Positions 1 through 13,650 are shown, numbered from the stretch's first letter. The stretch: DNA of 64,000 nt from Diphasiastrum complanatum (GCA_029204225.1 CM055102.1:30415632-30479631), one strand, 5' to 3'. Made by a program: numbers and translations. Notes: generated by a model not told the origin, from the letters alone.

Positions 1-600
1 TGCTGCCTCCGTCCGGTTCTTTCTCTCTGCTACCTCGTTGTGCTGTGGTGTGTAAGGCACAGTATATTGTCTTTCAATTCCTTCATGCTGGCAGAAGGTC
101 TTGAATTCTGTGCTGGTGTATTCTCCACCATTATCAAATCTCAGAACTTTGATTTGTTTTCTTGTTTGTGTTTCAGCTAGACCTTTAAAATCTTTAAAAA
201 CTATAAACAATTCAGACTTTTTTTTCAAGAAACATACAAAGGTCATGTGTGTAGTGAAGTATTGTGATCCTGATATAGATGGAATCTTCATAGGTCCACA
301 TAGGTTGTTATGTATCAGTTCAAGAACCTCATTTGCTCATAATCCTTTGAATTTGAATAGCTCACGGTGTTGCTTGCCCTTCAAACATGATTCACATAGA
401 CCGATCTTTCTGTCAGTCACATTTATGCCTTTTGCCATTTTGCTTCTTGACATTCTACAGAGTGTTCTCATGTTACAATGGCACATCCTCTTATGACACA
501 GTTCATTCTTGTTTTCTTCATCTGAGGTAACAAGAACTTGATCTACAAGATCTAAGGCATTTTCTTTACCAGTGCTTTAGAGCATTGTTGAAGAATCATA
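1..600 (-). pseudogene. Ty1/copia gag-pre-integrase and integrase relic
   Basis: Read on the minus strand, 600 to 1 gives a broken copia polyprotein. First comes a gag-pre-integrase stretch with the HHCC-like CESCLKGKQHR segment. It is followed by the integrase core with LRFDNGGEYTS and TPQHNEVAERKNR. At least one stop lies near 340. Integrase would insert element cDNA into the genome. The relic is cut by the window edge, so the RT half, if present, lies outside. Confidence 0.85.
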
Positions 601-629
601 CATGCCAAAGCCAAATGTGTCATCTCGCA

Positions 630-3080
630 AACAGTGAAATTTTTATTTAATGCAAGAGTTAACCCTCGCAAAGATTTTTAGAGTGAGATCTACCTTAGAT
701 GAAGCTCCTATAATCCTTGCAAGAGTTAGATCCCTGTAATCAGAGAGATATCAAGATTTTTTGACTGCAAAACAACTAAAGAACCCTCGCACTAGTAATC
801 CGTGCAGACTAGATCAGTGGAAAGACCTGCATCAGATTTAGCTACTATCAAAATCTCAAGATAATCAGTGCAAGGAGTAAAAAGTTATCAAGGAAAAACT
901 AACATAAGAGGCCTGAATCCTCAATACCGACCTATCATATTGATCAGATCCATCAGATCCACACTGTATCAGCAAGATCCAACTACCTTGGACTCTACCA
1001 TCGGATGAATCTGAGATCTGGATGATCAGTAGCAAAAAAGATAGCGAATCAAGCACCACACTTTCCCAGAATAGCAGCTGTGCAACAAGAGGCAGAACCA
1101 AAACCGATGCCAATGGATCATGGGTCAACCCATACCTGGAGCTCTCTTGCAAGCAGTTCAGAGGGCACCTTGGATGGAGATACCTAAATACGACGAATCA
1201 TTAGATCCCATCTGCTTCCTCCAGATCTACGAGCAAGCTTGTGAAATCTACGACGATCGGACACCTACAGAGAAGTTGATGATGTTTCTCATGTCACTAG
1301 TAGTTGTGGCTCAAGATTGGTTTTTCAACTTGTCAGAGAAAGAAAAATCCACCTGGGAGGCGGTTCATCACATGTTTCAAATCAAGAAAATTCCTAGAAG
1401 ACCCGTTTCTCCTGCTCAACAAGGTCCAAATGGGAAAAAGAGAAAGGGTCAGGGACTATATTGAGCGGGTCAAACATCTACAATCCGAGTGTAGTGCAGT
1501 CCTAACTCTCGATCATGCAGTGATCATGTGGTTTCATAGCATCAGAAGAGAATTGAAACGTTGGGAGTAGTACGCTACTCTACAAGAAGCTATGGAGGAT
1601 GTCATCACGGAAGAGGATGAGGGATAGACGACGAATATCCAACCACTCATACTCCCACTCCTTCGATAGTGTCATCATCATCAAATGCTTCCACTCTATC
1701 CATAGAATTGTTGTTGGAACAAATGACAAAATTACACAAATAGCAGATGGAGCAACTTACGGCACAATTTGATCAGAAACTGAAAGCCTTATAAGGAGTT
1801 GTAGCAACAACGCCCAATCTACCGGAACAAAACCAGCTACAGTATCTCCGCCACAAAAATGTATGGTGTTCAGTATGCACACAAAATCATACAGCGAATG
1901 AGTGTCTAGTTCTAAAGCAAAATCTGAGACTGATCCAGAGATTTTGCCATTTGTGCAACGCAACATCGCACGATATGGCATTTTGCCCATTTAACCCCTG
2001 AATTGTCCAACAAAAGAGGAGTCCTTATCAGACTTCTTATCCATATCATCCAGGGGCACCAAATGCGGCAGCGAGGTATGGTGTGCCAATTAATCAATAG
2101 CGCATGGCCTTACCTGCACCACCAGGGCCAGCTAATCAACAAGTGGCCCACGTAAACTTGACAGCAGCAGAACTAGAGATGCTACTACCACCTCAAACTG
2201 AGCAGCAGCAATGGTATGGGCCGGATGAACCATATATGGACCCTGCCATAAATGAATATATTGCAGCCTATGAAGCTCAAACTCAATGTCAAGGCAGAAG
2301 AAATCATGGCTGCTACGGATGTGGCGAAGGACACAGAATTATTTTTATTATCAAAACAAAAGATAATTATTTTTATTAATCTGCTTTGTATTCATATAAT
2401 TAAAAGTTTTTAAGGGACAATATACATCCTTCTACCGGGAATGCAGTTATGGACACGGCTCAAGAACTGTCCATTAAAACCTGGGACAAGCGCGCCATTG
2501 AACTTCATTGCAATACAACAAGCAACAGTTCCAGTGGGGATGCCACCGGAAAAGCAACATTTCCATGCCCCTGTGTTAGCCATCACACGAGCATAGAATA
2601 GAATGGAAGTGGCTCTCTCACCACCACCATCGATCACTGATGACCAACCCTTAACTTCAGTGCCATATCCGAATGTGAGGGAAGAAAGGAGACAGTTTTA
2701 GAAGATACGGCATTGGGTACAAAGAGCACAAGCGGAGGAAAAAGAGCAAGAAAAGGCCAACCCTACGGAACCTCCTGCTGATGAAGAACCAGAACCACGA
2801 ATGGGCTCACCATTGCGCACTGATCAAAATGATCGATTGCATCATCATGAATCACCTTTCCACATGGTGGAGCCCGAGGAACCACGCATTGAAATGCTCA
2901 CAAGCCTGCTAGCAAGCTGTGTTAGTTTACCCCTCAGAGAATTACTATGGATTGCGCCACAAGCTAAAGGCCTTTTGGCTGAATGGGCCAAAACAGACAC
3001 GGAACCAATATTGCTAGAGCCCATATATTGTATGGGCTACAATGAGACAAGTAATGTTGTTATGTCCATGGCTAGTAAGT
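630..3080 (+). mobile_element. Ty3/gypsy element relic A (leader and gag)
   Basis: A non-coding leader with CCTCGCA / GCAAGAGTTA motifs (640-830) precedes a gag reading frame beginning MNLRSG at 1005. The frame is broken by many stops and shifts. It shares family and order with relic B at 43.4-47.0 kb: the PKYD gag domain, a Cys/His cluster near 1860-1990, a Pro/Gln-rich linker near 2100-2250, and a CCHC knuckle near 2310. In the knuckle, about 70 bp of AT-rich DNA (2340-2412) replaces the second half that is intact in B. No protease or RT follows. Confidence 0.85.
1005..3080 (+). pseudogene. Gypsy gag pseudogene A
   Basis: The start MNLRSG is followed almost at once by a stop. The retrotransposon gag domain is recognisable from about 1165 (MEIPKYDESLDPICFLQIYE) to 1570, then SIRRELKR and an acidic/Ser-rich linker. 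A Cys-rich segment (CTQNHTANEC type) is near 1870-1990. The C-terminal part runs to about 3080. Gag would form the virus-like particle. Many stops show it is dead. Gypsy copy B is the best comparator. Confidence 0.8.
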
Positions 3081-3132
3081 AAGATTCAGTATACTCCAAG
3101 TCTTGGATACACGGTACTCCAGTAAATCAAGT

Positions 3133-3399
3133 TGTTAGTTATGCCACATCATACTGAATGTGACCTGAAAATAACTAATATCCTTGTGAGGACCAAAACA
3201 CACTAAATGGAGTTTAGACAAGGTTTGAGACAGTGTATGCATGTGTAGAGTTATCAATAGCAATTCTATAAATAGTTGGTCCATGCTTAGAACTCTATTT
3301 TAGGTGAATCTATGTATAGAGAACTTAGGGCTATGCATGGCTATGTGCCCCCATTGTGTTTTGTCTTGTAAGCAGGATCTTAGAGGGCTTCCCTTATAT
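3133..3399 (+). repeat. Probable LTR (copia type) upstream of a primer binding site
   Basis: The segment starts TGTTAGTTATGCC and contains a TATA-like CTATAAATA near 3268. It stops at the primer site at 3400. The left boundary is a guess from the TG start, and the right end lacks a clean CA. No second copy was found in the window. Confidence 0.5.
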
Positions 3400-3411
3400 T
3401 GGTATCAGAGC
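3400..3411 (+). other. Primer binding site, initiator-Met tRNA type
   Basis: TGGTATCAGAGC is the usual plant copia primer binding site, complementary to the 3' end of initiator methionine tRNA. It implies an LTR immediately upstream and the internal region downstream. Confidence 0.8.
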
Positions 3412-6400
3412 AAGGCTTACGAAGATTGGAGAACATGAAGAAGGGCTACCTTTTGTCGAAATTTCAGATTGGATCATTGGAACTCTCTTCCAAGGTGGAT
3501 AGCAAGGGTTCAAGTGGGTGTACTATCCCAATTTCAATTTGCATGTTGCTAAGATCCATTACTCTTGGGATTCTTTGTGGTTTTATGGAGAAATGTCCTT
3601 GAAGGCCAATTTGTGAATCTTTTTTGGAACTTTTTCTTGTGTAGATCAAATCTTTGGCAAATCTGAATTCTCTAGCAAGTGTACTTTCATTTTAGGGATC
3701 ATTAATAATGAAATTAATGATGCATGCCGGTTCTTTCCAACAAATTATGATTCTAGGCAATGTTTTGGTCAAAAATGCTTGGTTTTTCATGCTTTTTGGC
3801 ACAAAATAGATACTAAGAACCAAAATCCAGCAAGATCAGACCAATTACATGATTATAAATCTGTAAATTGGTTTTAATGCGTTAGAGAAAGAGTTGTATG
3901 TCATGAATTTCCACTTTATTGTAATGAAAAAACCAGAAAATAGCCAAAAATCATCATTTTTGCTTGTTTTTTCATAAAGTTGGATAGTAGGTGGTTGTAA
4001 AACACCACGTAGAGCTTGTAAAGAGGGGACCAAAGTCTTTTGAGTTAGAACCAATAATTCCAGCAATTGAACTTGTAGGAAGTCACAAAAAGTTCAAAAA
4101 ATGACCATTTTTGGTGCTTTTTGGGGGATGGATCTCTCCAAATCCATAAGGAGATCATTTTGAAATAATTTACCGCATGATTATCATTCCTTTTTACCTT
4201 CCCAACAAGCTATCAGACCTGTAAAATGATGGCCAGTGGCTTATGCACCATTTCCATCAAATTTGAAGCTATTTTGACTTCTACAAATCAAGAAATCTTT
4301 GTTCTTAGCCTATACTGCATCTTAGGATTAGTATGAATGCTTCGTGGAAGTCTAATTGATTGTTTAAGACTGTTGGTAGCATCAATTTTGGGCTAGGATG
4401 GGTGTTTGCACATTTTTGCATGATTTTGATTTTATGACACTCTGATCTCGCACATGTGAAGCCTAGGTGGCAGGCTGATGTGCCAAGCATCTTGTTCACT
4501 TGGTCTCCCTCTGTACTGAGCTTTACAACACCCAATTTGGTGTCATGTAGCCAAAGTTATGATCATTTAAAATTTTGTAGTTTTGTGAGTAAAATTGGCA
4601 AAATTTGAAATTGCTCTGATTACATGCCAGTCATTTCTCTAATTTGTAGTATTGTGCTTGCATGGATTAGTTGCATGCTGATTCTCAGAGTGATTCTGAC
4701 ATGCATGAGAGATTTACAATTGATTTGAGTGGTCATACGCATGTGCTCTGACAGTTGGGTCACAAATCAGTGTTAATGGTTGACAAATTCCATAAAACTG
4801 AAGTTTACATAAAAAAATTTTGTAATGACATTTGTGACTAATGTAGTGTGTTTTGCATGCCAGTTTGACATTGGGTTAGTAACATAAGAAATCGGACAAT
4901 GTTTTGATTTTTTCAATTTCGATTGCCTTCTGTACTAACAATATTTTTGTCAAAATTTTTGAATTACTTAAATTAAGCAAAAATTGAGTTTTCCAAAAAA
5001 AATCAAAATTTCGGTCATTTTTTCGTTATCTATGGAATCAGTTTAGATTAGTGAATTGATTAAACTGAGTTTATCAGTCAGAATTGGTCACAGTGTTTTC
5101 ACTAAGTCTAAATTATTTCTCGGTGATAGATAAGTTAAAATTTACAGAAAGAACTGCAATGAAATTGCCGACAGGTTTTACTGTATTGTCATTCTTTTAA
5201 CTTTTGGAGTTGGGAACTCCCAGATTGAAAGCTAAAATTTGAATTTTTTTTCTTTTTTTGTTGAATTTCAATTTGGTAAAAATTTGAAATTAGTTACTTG
5301 TCTGATAGTTTTCTAATCGATGTTGATCGCTAGAAATCAGTCAAGTGAACGTTTGTGCAAGAAATCGTCAAACAATATGAAATGACCAAATTGAATGAGT
5401 GGCAATAATATTCTTTATCTAGACAGTAAATCTGACAGGATATGATTCAAAAATTACGAAAATCCTATTGGTGAGATTTTCATTCATGTAATTTCATATT
5501 CTATGTTTGGATAGGTTTTGTCAATATTAACGGAGTAATGCCAAACCGGTCAATAAAAAGAAAAAACGGTCCAATTTTATTGGAAAATCTGTAATGATAG
5601 GAACTACATAACCAATTTCATTTTCAGATAAATTCTATGGTGAATTATATTCAAAAGATCATACTAGTACGGTTTCACATACTAGTAAATGATTTTTGAT
5701 ATATCATATATTCAGCCCAGGTATAGGACGAAAATGAAATTGTTTTAGACTTTTTTCCTATAGTAATTAGTTTTTAAGCATTTACTAATGTCATTACGTC
5801 TTCTTGGTACCTTAGCTGAAATAGATTTTTAGTGAATTGAAAATTCTAAGGAGGGAAGAGTGGACATTAAAGGTAGTAAGTGTAATTGGGAAATGTATTT
5901 CGCAATTAGGATTTCGGTAATCCCTGTAAATAATTGCTTAATACTGATTATTAATTTCCTGGATAGAATTCATTCAGTTGAATTTGTAACTTGTATCTTT
6001 GTAACCATTGAGTTATCCACAGTTTTTGATGTTATTTGTGATGTTAAAAGTGGAATCTGATATGTAAATTACATGGGATCTGTTAGTTGACAGAATCTTG
6101 TCCCTAGATTTGATGCATCAGTGGGGGATTTGAAGCTTATTCATTAACCAGAAAAGATCAGAGTGTAATGTGGAACCATGTTAATTCTTCTATTTAAGTC
6201 ACATAATCAAATGTGGATTTGTGGTATTTATCTGATGTCATTTTGATTGGAATAGAAGTAACTTTGATCATAATTTAAGTCTGAGAGTTTTGTATTGGAA
6301 CACCTAATCTTAGTTTTAGTACTAGGATCAGAGAGAGGTTGTTTGAGTGGAATAAACTATGCTATTAAAAGAAATTGGATTGGAAAAATACTGAGAGTGA

Positions 6401-7955
6401 ATTTATTTGTCTCGGAGATTTTCCGGATATGTTATTTACTCATGAGAAATAGAAAATATTTTGTAGCTGAGTTACAAGATCTCAGTGAGATATGTGAGTA
6501 ACATATGTGGGTTCTGGAGGAATCTGTTAGGTAAGAATGTGTTTATGTACTGGATCATAGTGAGATTATTGTCATATGTGCAAAATTAATCAATGTATGA
6601 ATCTACTGTGTAGTCCTAGTTACTAAGGTTATCTGGTGCACTTAACCTAGTTGGCGAACATAAGCATATGATCAAGTATTGTTTTAATATATACTTGCAG
6701 AGTTAACAAATATTTGTATGGAAGATTTATGGATTAACTTATAAATGATTTGGGTAAGGATCTAAATGTGGTGTTATACTAGTTCTTCACCTAGACAATT
6801 GAGATTTCTGAATCATTGGCAATTAACTTGAGTAGTTGATTACTCCAAGCTGAAGTTAATTGGTAAAACGATCAGTGTGATGTGGATTCACCATAAACTG
6901 ATGGTTTTCATTTATATTGCTTGTAAGACGCATGATTAGTGAATATTTGGGTTCATCAATTGAAATTATGTGCATATGATATACAGTATTCTTGGGATAA
7001 AGTATTCCTTAGTTAGAGAATAGACTCAACTCATTAGTGATTGTATCTCAGAGCGCTCAATTGGATAACAAATCATAATGAATCCAAGAATAGTATCTGA
7101 ATTGATATTCAGCAGAACTTTGGATATCTAGATTTGATTCTAGATTGTAATCTAAAGTTTTGTAATTGAAGATGATTGTCATTTTTGTATGCGTTCAGTC
7201 TTTCATTACTAGTGGATTATAGAACTTGAATCTTGCACTTCAGTTAAATAACCATGTTTTGGAAGTAATCCTAAATCCAGTATTTTCTTAATGGACAGAT
7301 TTTGGAATGACTCTTACTGTGAATCTAAATATTCATGGTTGACGGATCATAAATAGATACTTAATTATAGTCAAAGGATTATGAGGAATGGTGATGATTA
7401 ATTCTTGATCTATTATTTGAGTAAGAATTCATATCAGTGTTTTGAATCTCTCTACTCCAGTATTTTATTTTGAGAACCTATGGATCTCACAGAAATTCTC
7501 ACAAGATAAGTATTTTATTTGTGGAGTATTTAATCTATCTAGTAGATGTTATTCTACTACAGTTTATGGTCTGCAGATGCTTGAGTACAGTCCTTCATTT
7601 GAATTGGATCTCCAGTTATCATATGAGACAGACAAGTCTACTAAGATGAATGAATGCTATTTTCTTGCATTTAGTGCTAGAAATAGGAGCATTTAACTCA
7701 AAAGAGTATCTGGGATACTAAGAGGTGAGTTTTAATCATTCTATATCTTAATGGTTCTCCTAGAGATTCTAATTGAATGAATTATCATATCTTAGAATTT
7801 AGATTCTAAGGATACTTGTACTTGAAAGCTTATGAATTGTCTGTCAGAGTTGTGGATACTTTCAGACTCTAAACTACCCCAAACCACCTCTAACACACTA
7901 AAAATAGACTAAAAACATCTAAATAACAACTAAACTAGTTAGTAGTAACTATCAT
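3412..7955. other. 4.5 kb AT-rich non-coding stretch between two LTR-type primer sites
   Basis: No reading frame above about 85 codons and no recognisable domain on either strand. It is bounded on the left by a copia-type primer site (plus strand) and on the right by a TGGCGCCGTTGCC-type site (minus strand). It could be the interior of a non-autonomous LTR element or overlapping remains of two elements. Confidence 0.5.
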
Positions 7956-7969
7956 TGGCAACGGCGCCA
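7956..7969 (-). other. Primer binding site of gypsy type (minus strand)
   Basis: On the minus strand TGGCGCCGTTGCCA matches the primer site common in plant Athila/Tat-type gypsy elements. After it come ACTAACTAGTTTAGTTG-like bases also found in the leader of gypsy copy B near 43185. An LTR remnant should therefore lie at 7970 and above. Confidence 0.7.
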
Positions 7970-8130
7970 CCTGTAGGGTCGTAAAAATAGCGCTCGAGTA
8001 GCCTTCCGCCTGTCAAAAGGATTAGTTCCTCTAGGATAGGTCTCTAACTATATTTAGTTGCCTAATAGTGAAGAGGGTAAAGAGAAGAGAGTTAGAGGGA
8101 GGTTACTCTTATGCTAATGCCATTTTCTAA
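7970..8130 (-). repeat. Possible gypsy LTR end (minus strand)
   Basis: Inferred only from its position directly upstream of the minus-strand primer site. It has a pyrimidine-rich tract on the minus strand resembling 42980-43060 in gypsy B. The outer boundary is not visible. Confidence 0.35.
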
Positions 8131-8379
8131 TGTAGAAACATTAAAAATGCTAAACAATGAAAATAGCGAGAATCATGGAAAGTAGCAACCTTCACAAAAA
8201 AAACATTAGAAAGATAGCAAAGCACATGAGGATGCTTGATTTTTCACATCTAATAGTAATTTGCATCTAAAAGATTCTGACACAATACTGTCAAAAGCAA
8301 GCCATTCATCACAACCAAAAGTTGGCAATGGAATCTCTTCAAGCTTTCAAAACCTCCATGCATATCTCCAAAAAAAACT

Positions 8380-8950
8380 TGGATTCATAGAAGAATATAC
8401 CACTATCTGGAAGCTCTTTTGAAGTTCTTTCTCTGTATTGTAATTCTCCAATATCTTAATGAATGACATCCAATATAGCTGCAAGGATTGTGCTGGCTCC
8501 CACTCTCTTATGCTTGATGGATATGAATCCGCAAAAATGAAATAATTGTCTAATATATTATATGATTTTCATAAGTTTCCAAAGTAGAAAGCATAAAGAT
8601 GCAAGCAATGTGATCAACTTACAATTACATTTTCGACAATCATGAATATTAAAATCTTGTAAATTTACTTCTAAATACATATAAACATGTTGAACCAATA
8701 ATTTTGAGATTAATTGCCCTCCTAGAAAAGTTCTAAACTCGAAAGATCTTTGCTTTTCAAATATGATTTGAATGTCTTATTTGGTCTAAACATGTCTTTT
8801 GAGGATGGATGCAACGAGAAACCCAATGAATTTTTCATGTATCTTGTTGATTTCCAAATGTCAGCTTCATCTTTCTCATTGTGAAGTATCATATATTCAA
8901 TTTTGGATCTTGGTCTCCTTGCCATAGCAATTGCCACAAGTTGAGCACCA
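8380..8950 (-). pseudogene. Two unidentified exon-like segments
   Basis: Two open segments on the minus strand look coding in composition. The first, 8950-8722, reads GAQLVAIAMARRPRSKIEY and on to SSLELF before a stop. The second, about 8535-8375, reads ADSYPSSIREWEPAQSLQLY and on to NPSFFWRYAWRF. The residue mix (several Trp, Tyr and Ser, alternating charge) is unlike the AT-rich noise around them. I do not recognise either. No clean splice pair joins them, so this may be a degraded gene or a transposon scrap. Confidence 0.25.
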
Positions 8951-9230
8951 AATTCTCAAATCTATGACATTAGTTTTAGAATCAAAGTTCCATCAATTTT
9001 ATCGATGTAACCAAGTGATAGGATCACAATAACAACATATAGTTACTATGCTTATTGTCGAACTATGACCTGAACCATTGTAGTTGATAGTTTTGCACTA
9101 TATTAACTATATGGTTAAGTATTATAACTTGAGATACTATTGTCAAACTGATTAGCACGTTCAGTTTAGGCAATGCCAACCAATGGAATGCTTTCAGGCT
9201 GTCCGACGACAATTTGAAAATTTTTAAAAC

Positions 9231-9405
9231 TTTATTTCTGTTTCTTAATTTAAATGAGCTACGTTCCGTAGATTTCATATATATGCATTGATTGGGCCAC
9301 ATGTTGAATGAAATCAAGAAAATCTAGAAGTTTATTTCTGTTTCTTAATCTAAATGAGCTACATTCCGTAGATTTCATATATATGCATTTTGATTGGGCC
9401 ACATG
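9231..9405. repeat. Tandem duplication, 100 bp period
   Basis: A block of about 75 bp at 9231-9304 starting TTTATTTCTGTTTCTTAAT is repeated at 9331-9405 with a few substitutions. Each copy ends in GATTGGGCCACATG. Confidence 0.85.
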
Positions 9406-12030
9406 TCAAACAAAATTTTAAAAAAAACATCTCTACAAAGGGTCATTTTAGAGTTGATTCCTCTAATGATTTCTAGCTAATGAAGTGATGACATGTGTGG
9501 ATGACCTTCCAACAAAAGAATATACATACATACATTGAATTCACCCACATTCCTTCTCGCCAAAGCTAGAGTACTCAATTAGATTTTCAAAGCGCACTTG
9601 AAAGTGTACACGAGATACAAAACATTTCTAGATTCCATTGCACAAGTAGTTGCAAAAATTTGTAAGGTTGTACACTTTGAAATTAATCCATGGGACCATT
9701 ATTTTTCAATCTCAACATCTTACAATGGGATAACTTGACTTGGTTATTAAACCATTTAATATTGCGTGTCCTGACATACATTAGACTATATTAACCATTG
9801 CTAGTCTATAGAATAACCAATAAAATGTGCTCAATCCAATTAAAACATTGGGAACATTGCATTTTGAACTGTGTAATTAATTAGATAATAGATTTAATAA
9901 TAGCTCTAATCTTTTATAACTATGACATATAACCATGTGCATGCATGTGGGGGTGTGCATCATGTGTGTGCTTGTCGTTGCAAACAAAATAATTGCATCT
10001 CAATGCAAGGAAAATAATCGAGGCATAATATCTTGAAATTCCAAACCTACTTGGATGAATGTAGCCCTTTCTAGTTCACCGTTACAATTAGTAATAGCTT
10101 TTCAACCTTATAAATGCACTTGAGTTTCTTGGCATGAAAATACATTGACAGATCCCCCAAATGATAAGAATATTTTTGTTGATATACAGGAAAATAGGTT
10201 CAATGGCCCACCAAAAGGACTATATAACATAAACATCTAAAACCTCAGCATGATCGTTATACACCCTAACATCACATTCTATAATTATTTATGATATGCC
10301 TACATTTGGCACAACAAGAATGTTAGAACACTTGAGAACTTACAATCCACTTGAATGCTACTACACACATTATACTGTTCATTACATCTTGAACATTTTC
10401 ACCACTTGAAATCATTGAAAAAGCCTATTTTGCATCTTTATATGGCCATCCGAGGATATTTATTTCTTGTATGCACTTGAAGTGCAAGGAGGCTATCATG
10501 GGTTCTAGACTTCTAGTGCCATGGTTGAAACTCAACATAAATGAACTGAAATGATTATGCCTACCCTCCGCACGTGGGAACATGCTCCACACATGTGAGA
10601 TTTCATTATATACATGAAATTGCAAAATGATCAAGCTAGCTTTTGCCTATTCTACAAAAATTATACAACTTAATCTAAGAAAATTCTTTCATATCAAATA
10701 TTGATCTTTATTTTTACGTGATTTTCATGTTTGATTAGAAGTTGTGATTCTATTGATTTAATTTCTTATATATGTATCCACTTTCTTGTTCGCAATGGTA
10801 CCCCTCATCAATATGTCATTCAATTGTGGGTGGTGTTTCTCACATAATACAAAAACTATTTTTTGAGTGGCATAACTACCAAAACAAAATTGATGTTGAG
10901 AAGCTAAGCTCATTATTTTATTCAATGTCCTTGTTAAGTTATATACCAATCTTTTAATGCTTATATTTTGTTATTGGTTTTTTAGAGTTTCAACAAGTCA
11001 AGATCTTAGATGGATAAAATGAATAACTTTAGGCAAACACTAATAGAAATGTTTCTTGCAAGGGCCAAAAGGTTTTTTGTTTTTCAAACACAGCTTCTAC
11101 AAACAAGAAAAAAAACTTGTATCGTGATAAAATAGACGTACCTCCAATAGGTGTTCTTAATACTAAATATGAGACACTTTAAAAAAGAGTGGTGCCTTAT
11201 ACTACGAAAGAGACACCTTCAAAGAGCCTTTATGTTTGATAAGAAGATAAGAAAACAATAGAATCTATATCTGCATATAAAGAAACACTTGTATTGCAAT
11301 CCAACCATGAATCTATTGACTTATCTATTGAAAAATAGTTTTGTACATGAAATTTAATAATGTTGCTTTTGTCAGGTGACGAGTTAATCCAATGAAAATA
11401 ATAATTATTGGGCTAACTTAAACACAATTGAATGAAAATTTATCTTCATGCCTGTATTTGACCAAAAAAAGAAAAACATAGACTAGACTTGGATAGCTCC
11501 AACAAATGTCTTGTGAATAATCTCAAAATAAAAATAAAAAATGCAAGAAATATGCTAAAATGGAGAGAAAATAGATTGATAATTATTCAATATTTGAATT
11601 GTTCACTTTTTAAGCTTTGCCATTATGAATGGTAACTTCTTGCAAAACTTTAATAAGCCTTATGTCTCCCAACTTGGATTTTCCATCACATTTTTGCATA
11701 GTGTGATTTTGAGTTTATTCAATTTTAGGTTGAATCATTATGACACATTATTAAAATATTGTTTTCAATGGAATTTGAGTTTTTTCCCTCTTTTTAACTA
11801 GCTTAAATGTTGAATTTGAATTTAATCAAACTAGATTTGTGCCTAAGATTGAGTTTTGATGCTAATTCAAACTGACTCTAGCTGTTTTTTATGTACCATG
11901 ATCTCAAACTCAAACGATTCTAAGCTTGAAGCAATTTGGACGACTTAAAGATTGAGTTTGAGCTTTTTGTTCATATTTCCTTTTCATTATGTTGCACCTC
12001 CAAAATGTTTTTTCTCAATTTCCTATATAA
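9406..12030. other. Anonymous AT-rich DNA
   Basis: No domain, RNA gene or clear repeat was recognised on either strand. The longest open frames are under 75 codons and look random. A CACACATGTG palindrome like those in nearby LTRs occurs near 10590. Confidence 0.5.
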
Positions 12031-12299
12031 CTTATGTTTTCTCATAAGAAGGGTTTTTATCTAGCGGGCCTGGTTCAGTTTGTTAGCTTTGGCATCCAAA
12101 GTTTCTTTGGTTCCAGGTTCAAGCGCCCTTGGAAACCAAGAGGCATAAGTAGGGTTTTGCATCATCATTTGTCCTTGGTCTTATCTATCTTTGATCTTGC
12201 AAGCAAGTCTTTCCCACAATATTTTCCTTGTCATTTTAGATAAAATATCCCACATATTTTCCATCATTTATCACACTTTGTACTATTTAGAATGCACTG

Positions 12300-13650
12300 A
12301 ATTGGTGCACAACAACGGTGGCTTCCAAGAGAGGACAATAACCGGAGGACTCAAGAATGTACATTAGTAGTTGTGAGGTTTTACGGTATCTCTTGCTATT
12401 TGTATTGTATCTCTTCTTGTTGGTATCATACACTTTTATCACTGCCCATTGGTCTTTATTCACCAGTCATACATTTCGCTATTGCCCATAGTCCTTCAGC
12501 CTACCTCTTAGGTTGATATACTAAGGTAAATAATGTATTGAATGTCTGAAATCCAAAGTATGAATTATTATTTAGTGGAGCCAAAATAACACTTGAGAAA
12601 GTTTGTCAAACCCAAGACTTACGCTCACTACCTATCAAAACCATAACGTATGTGATGACCACTTATGAAATAGGCGATTAGCACTTGCATTTGTGTGGCA
12701 CTATTTACATAAATCAATTTTGCAATGCCACTAAGCCCAGGTCCTCAGAATTTAATTTGATAGTTAAAATTCCACATTGACCTGATCTTTTTTACTAACC
12801 TAGTTGGTATATTCATATTGTTCGTCATTAGTCTAATGAAGATGCATGAATATATGCATGATTCCCCGAGCAATTGTTTGTCTAAGATGTTGTAATGAAC
12901 ACCTGGAGATCCTGATTGATTGGACATATTGCAACTCAAATGTTTATCATTGGGCATACTCATAAATCTACAGATTATGTGAGGTTTTGAAATCCATCAG
13001 CATATCAATATTATCTATGTATTCTACATGAATTACTTGTTGGTCTACATAAATTATCTACATGTTCAGCTTAGATTACATGGCATTGTCATTTTGAGAT
13101 TAACCAGGTTCAGCCTGACACTCATCCTCACAATACCTAAAGAGAAAAGAGAAACTCGAGTTCATACCAAAATAAGTGAAAATCTCCATAGCTCTCTCTA
13201 TAAGAGCATATGCCCCCCGCCTCCAAACTTTGTACAATACTTTTCTTCCAATTTTCTATCAAATTTGATTCACTTTGGCAAGTTCTTGTTCTCCCACTCC
13301 TAACACTACCTGCACTTCTTGCTTAATCTATTAAAAGTCATATGGTGTGCTAAAACACTTTCTAGATAAGACACGTACCCTATGGACTATGGATACAACA
13401 AAATATATCCTAAAAATACTGGTGGAAGACCTTGTATGCTCTTTGTGAAAAAGCTTGTCTGGAATCAAGCAAGCCCTAAGGTCTTGGTATGCTTGGTTCG
13501 ACACTTTCACTTTAACTACTTGTTGCATGCTACCAAAGTCCTCACAGCTAAAACTCTTTATCATGTCAATTTATTTGTTCTTCGCGGGACAGATAAAATT
13601 CATCTTGGACTCCAATGGCTCATTTCCCTCGCATCCGTGACTATTATCTA
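12300..13650 (+). mobile_element. Very degraded copia relic (weak)
   Basis: A TGGTATCA primer-like site near 12420 is followed by non-coding DNA. At about 13440-13560 a frame reads SGIKQALRSWYAWFDTFTL, which resembles the GLKQAPRAWY-KFD segment of copia reverse transcriptase. Nothing else of the polyprotein is recognisable, and frames change repeatedly. 13650-14420 shows nothing else. Confidence 0.4.

Noticed and set aside
101-496. 131-codon plus-strand frame
   Set aside because: Antisense shadow of the minus-strand copia integrase relic.
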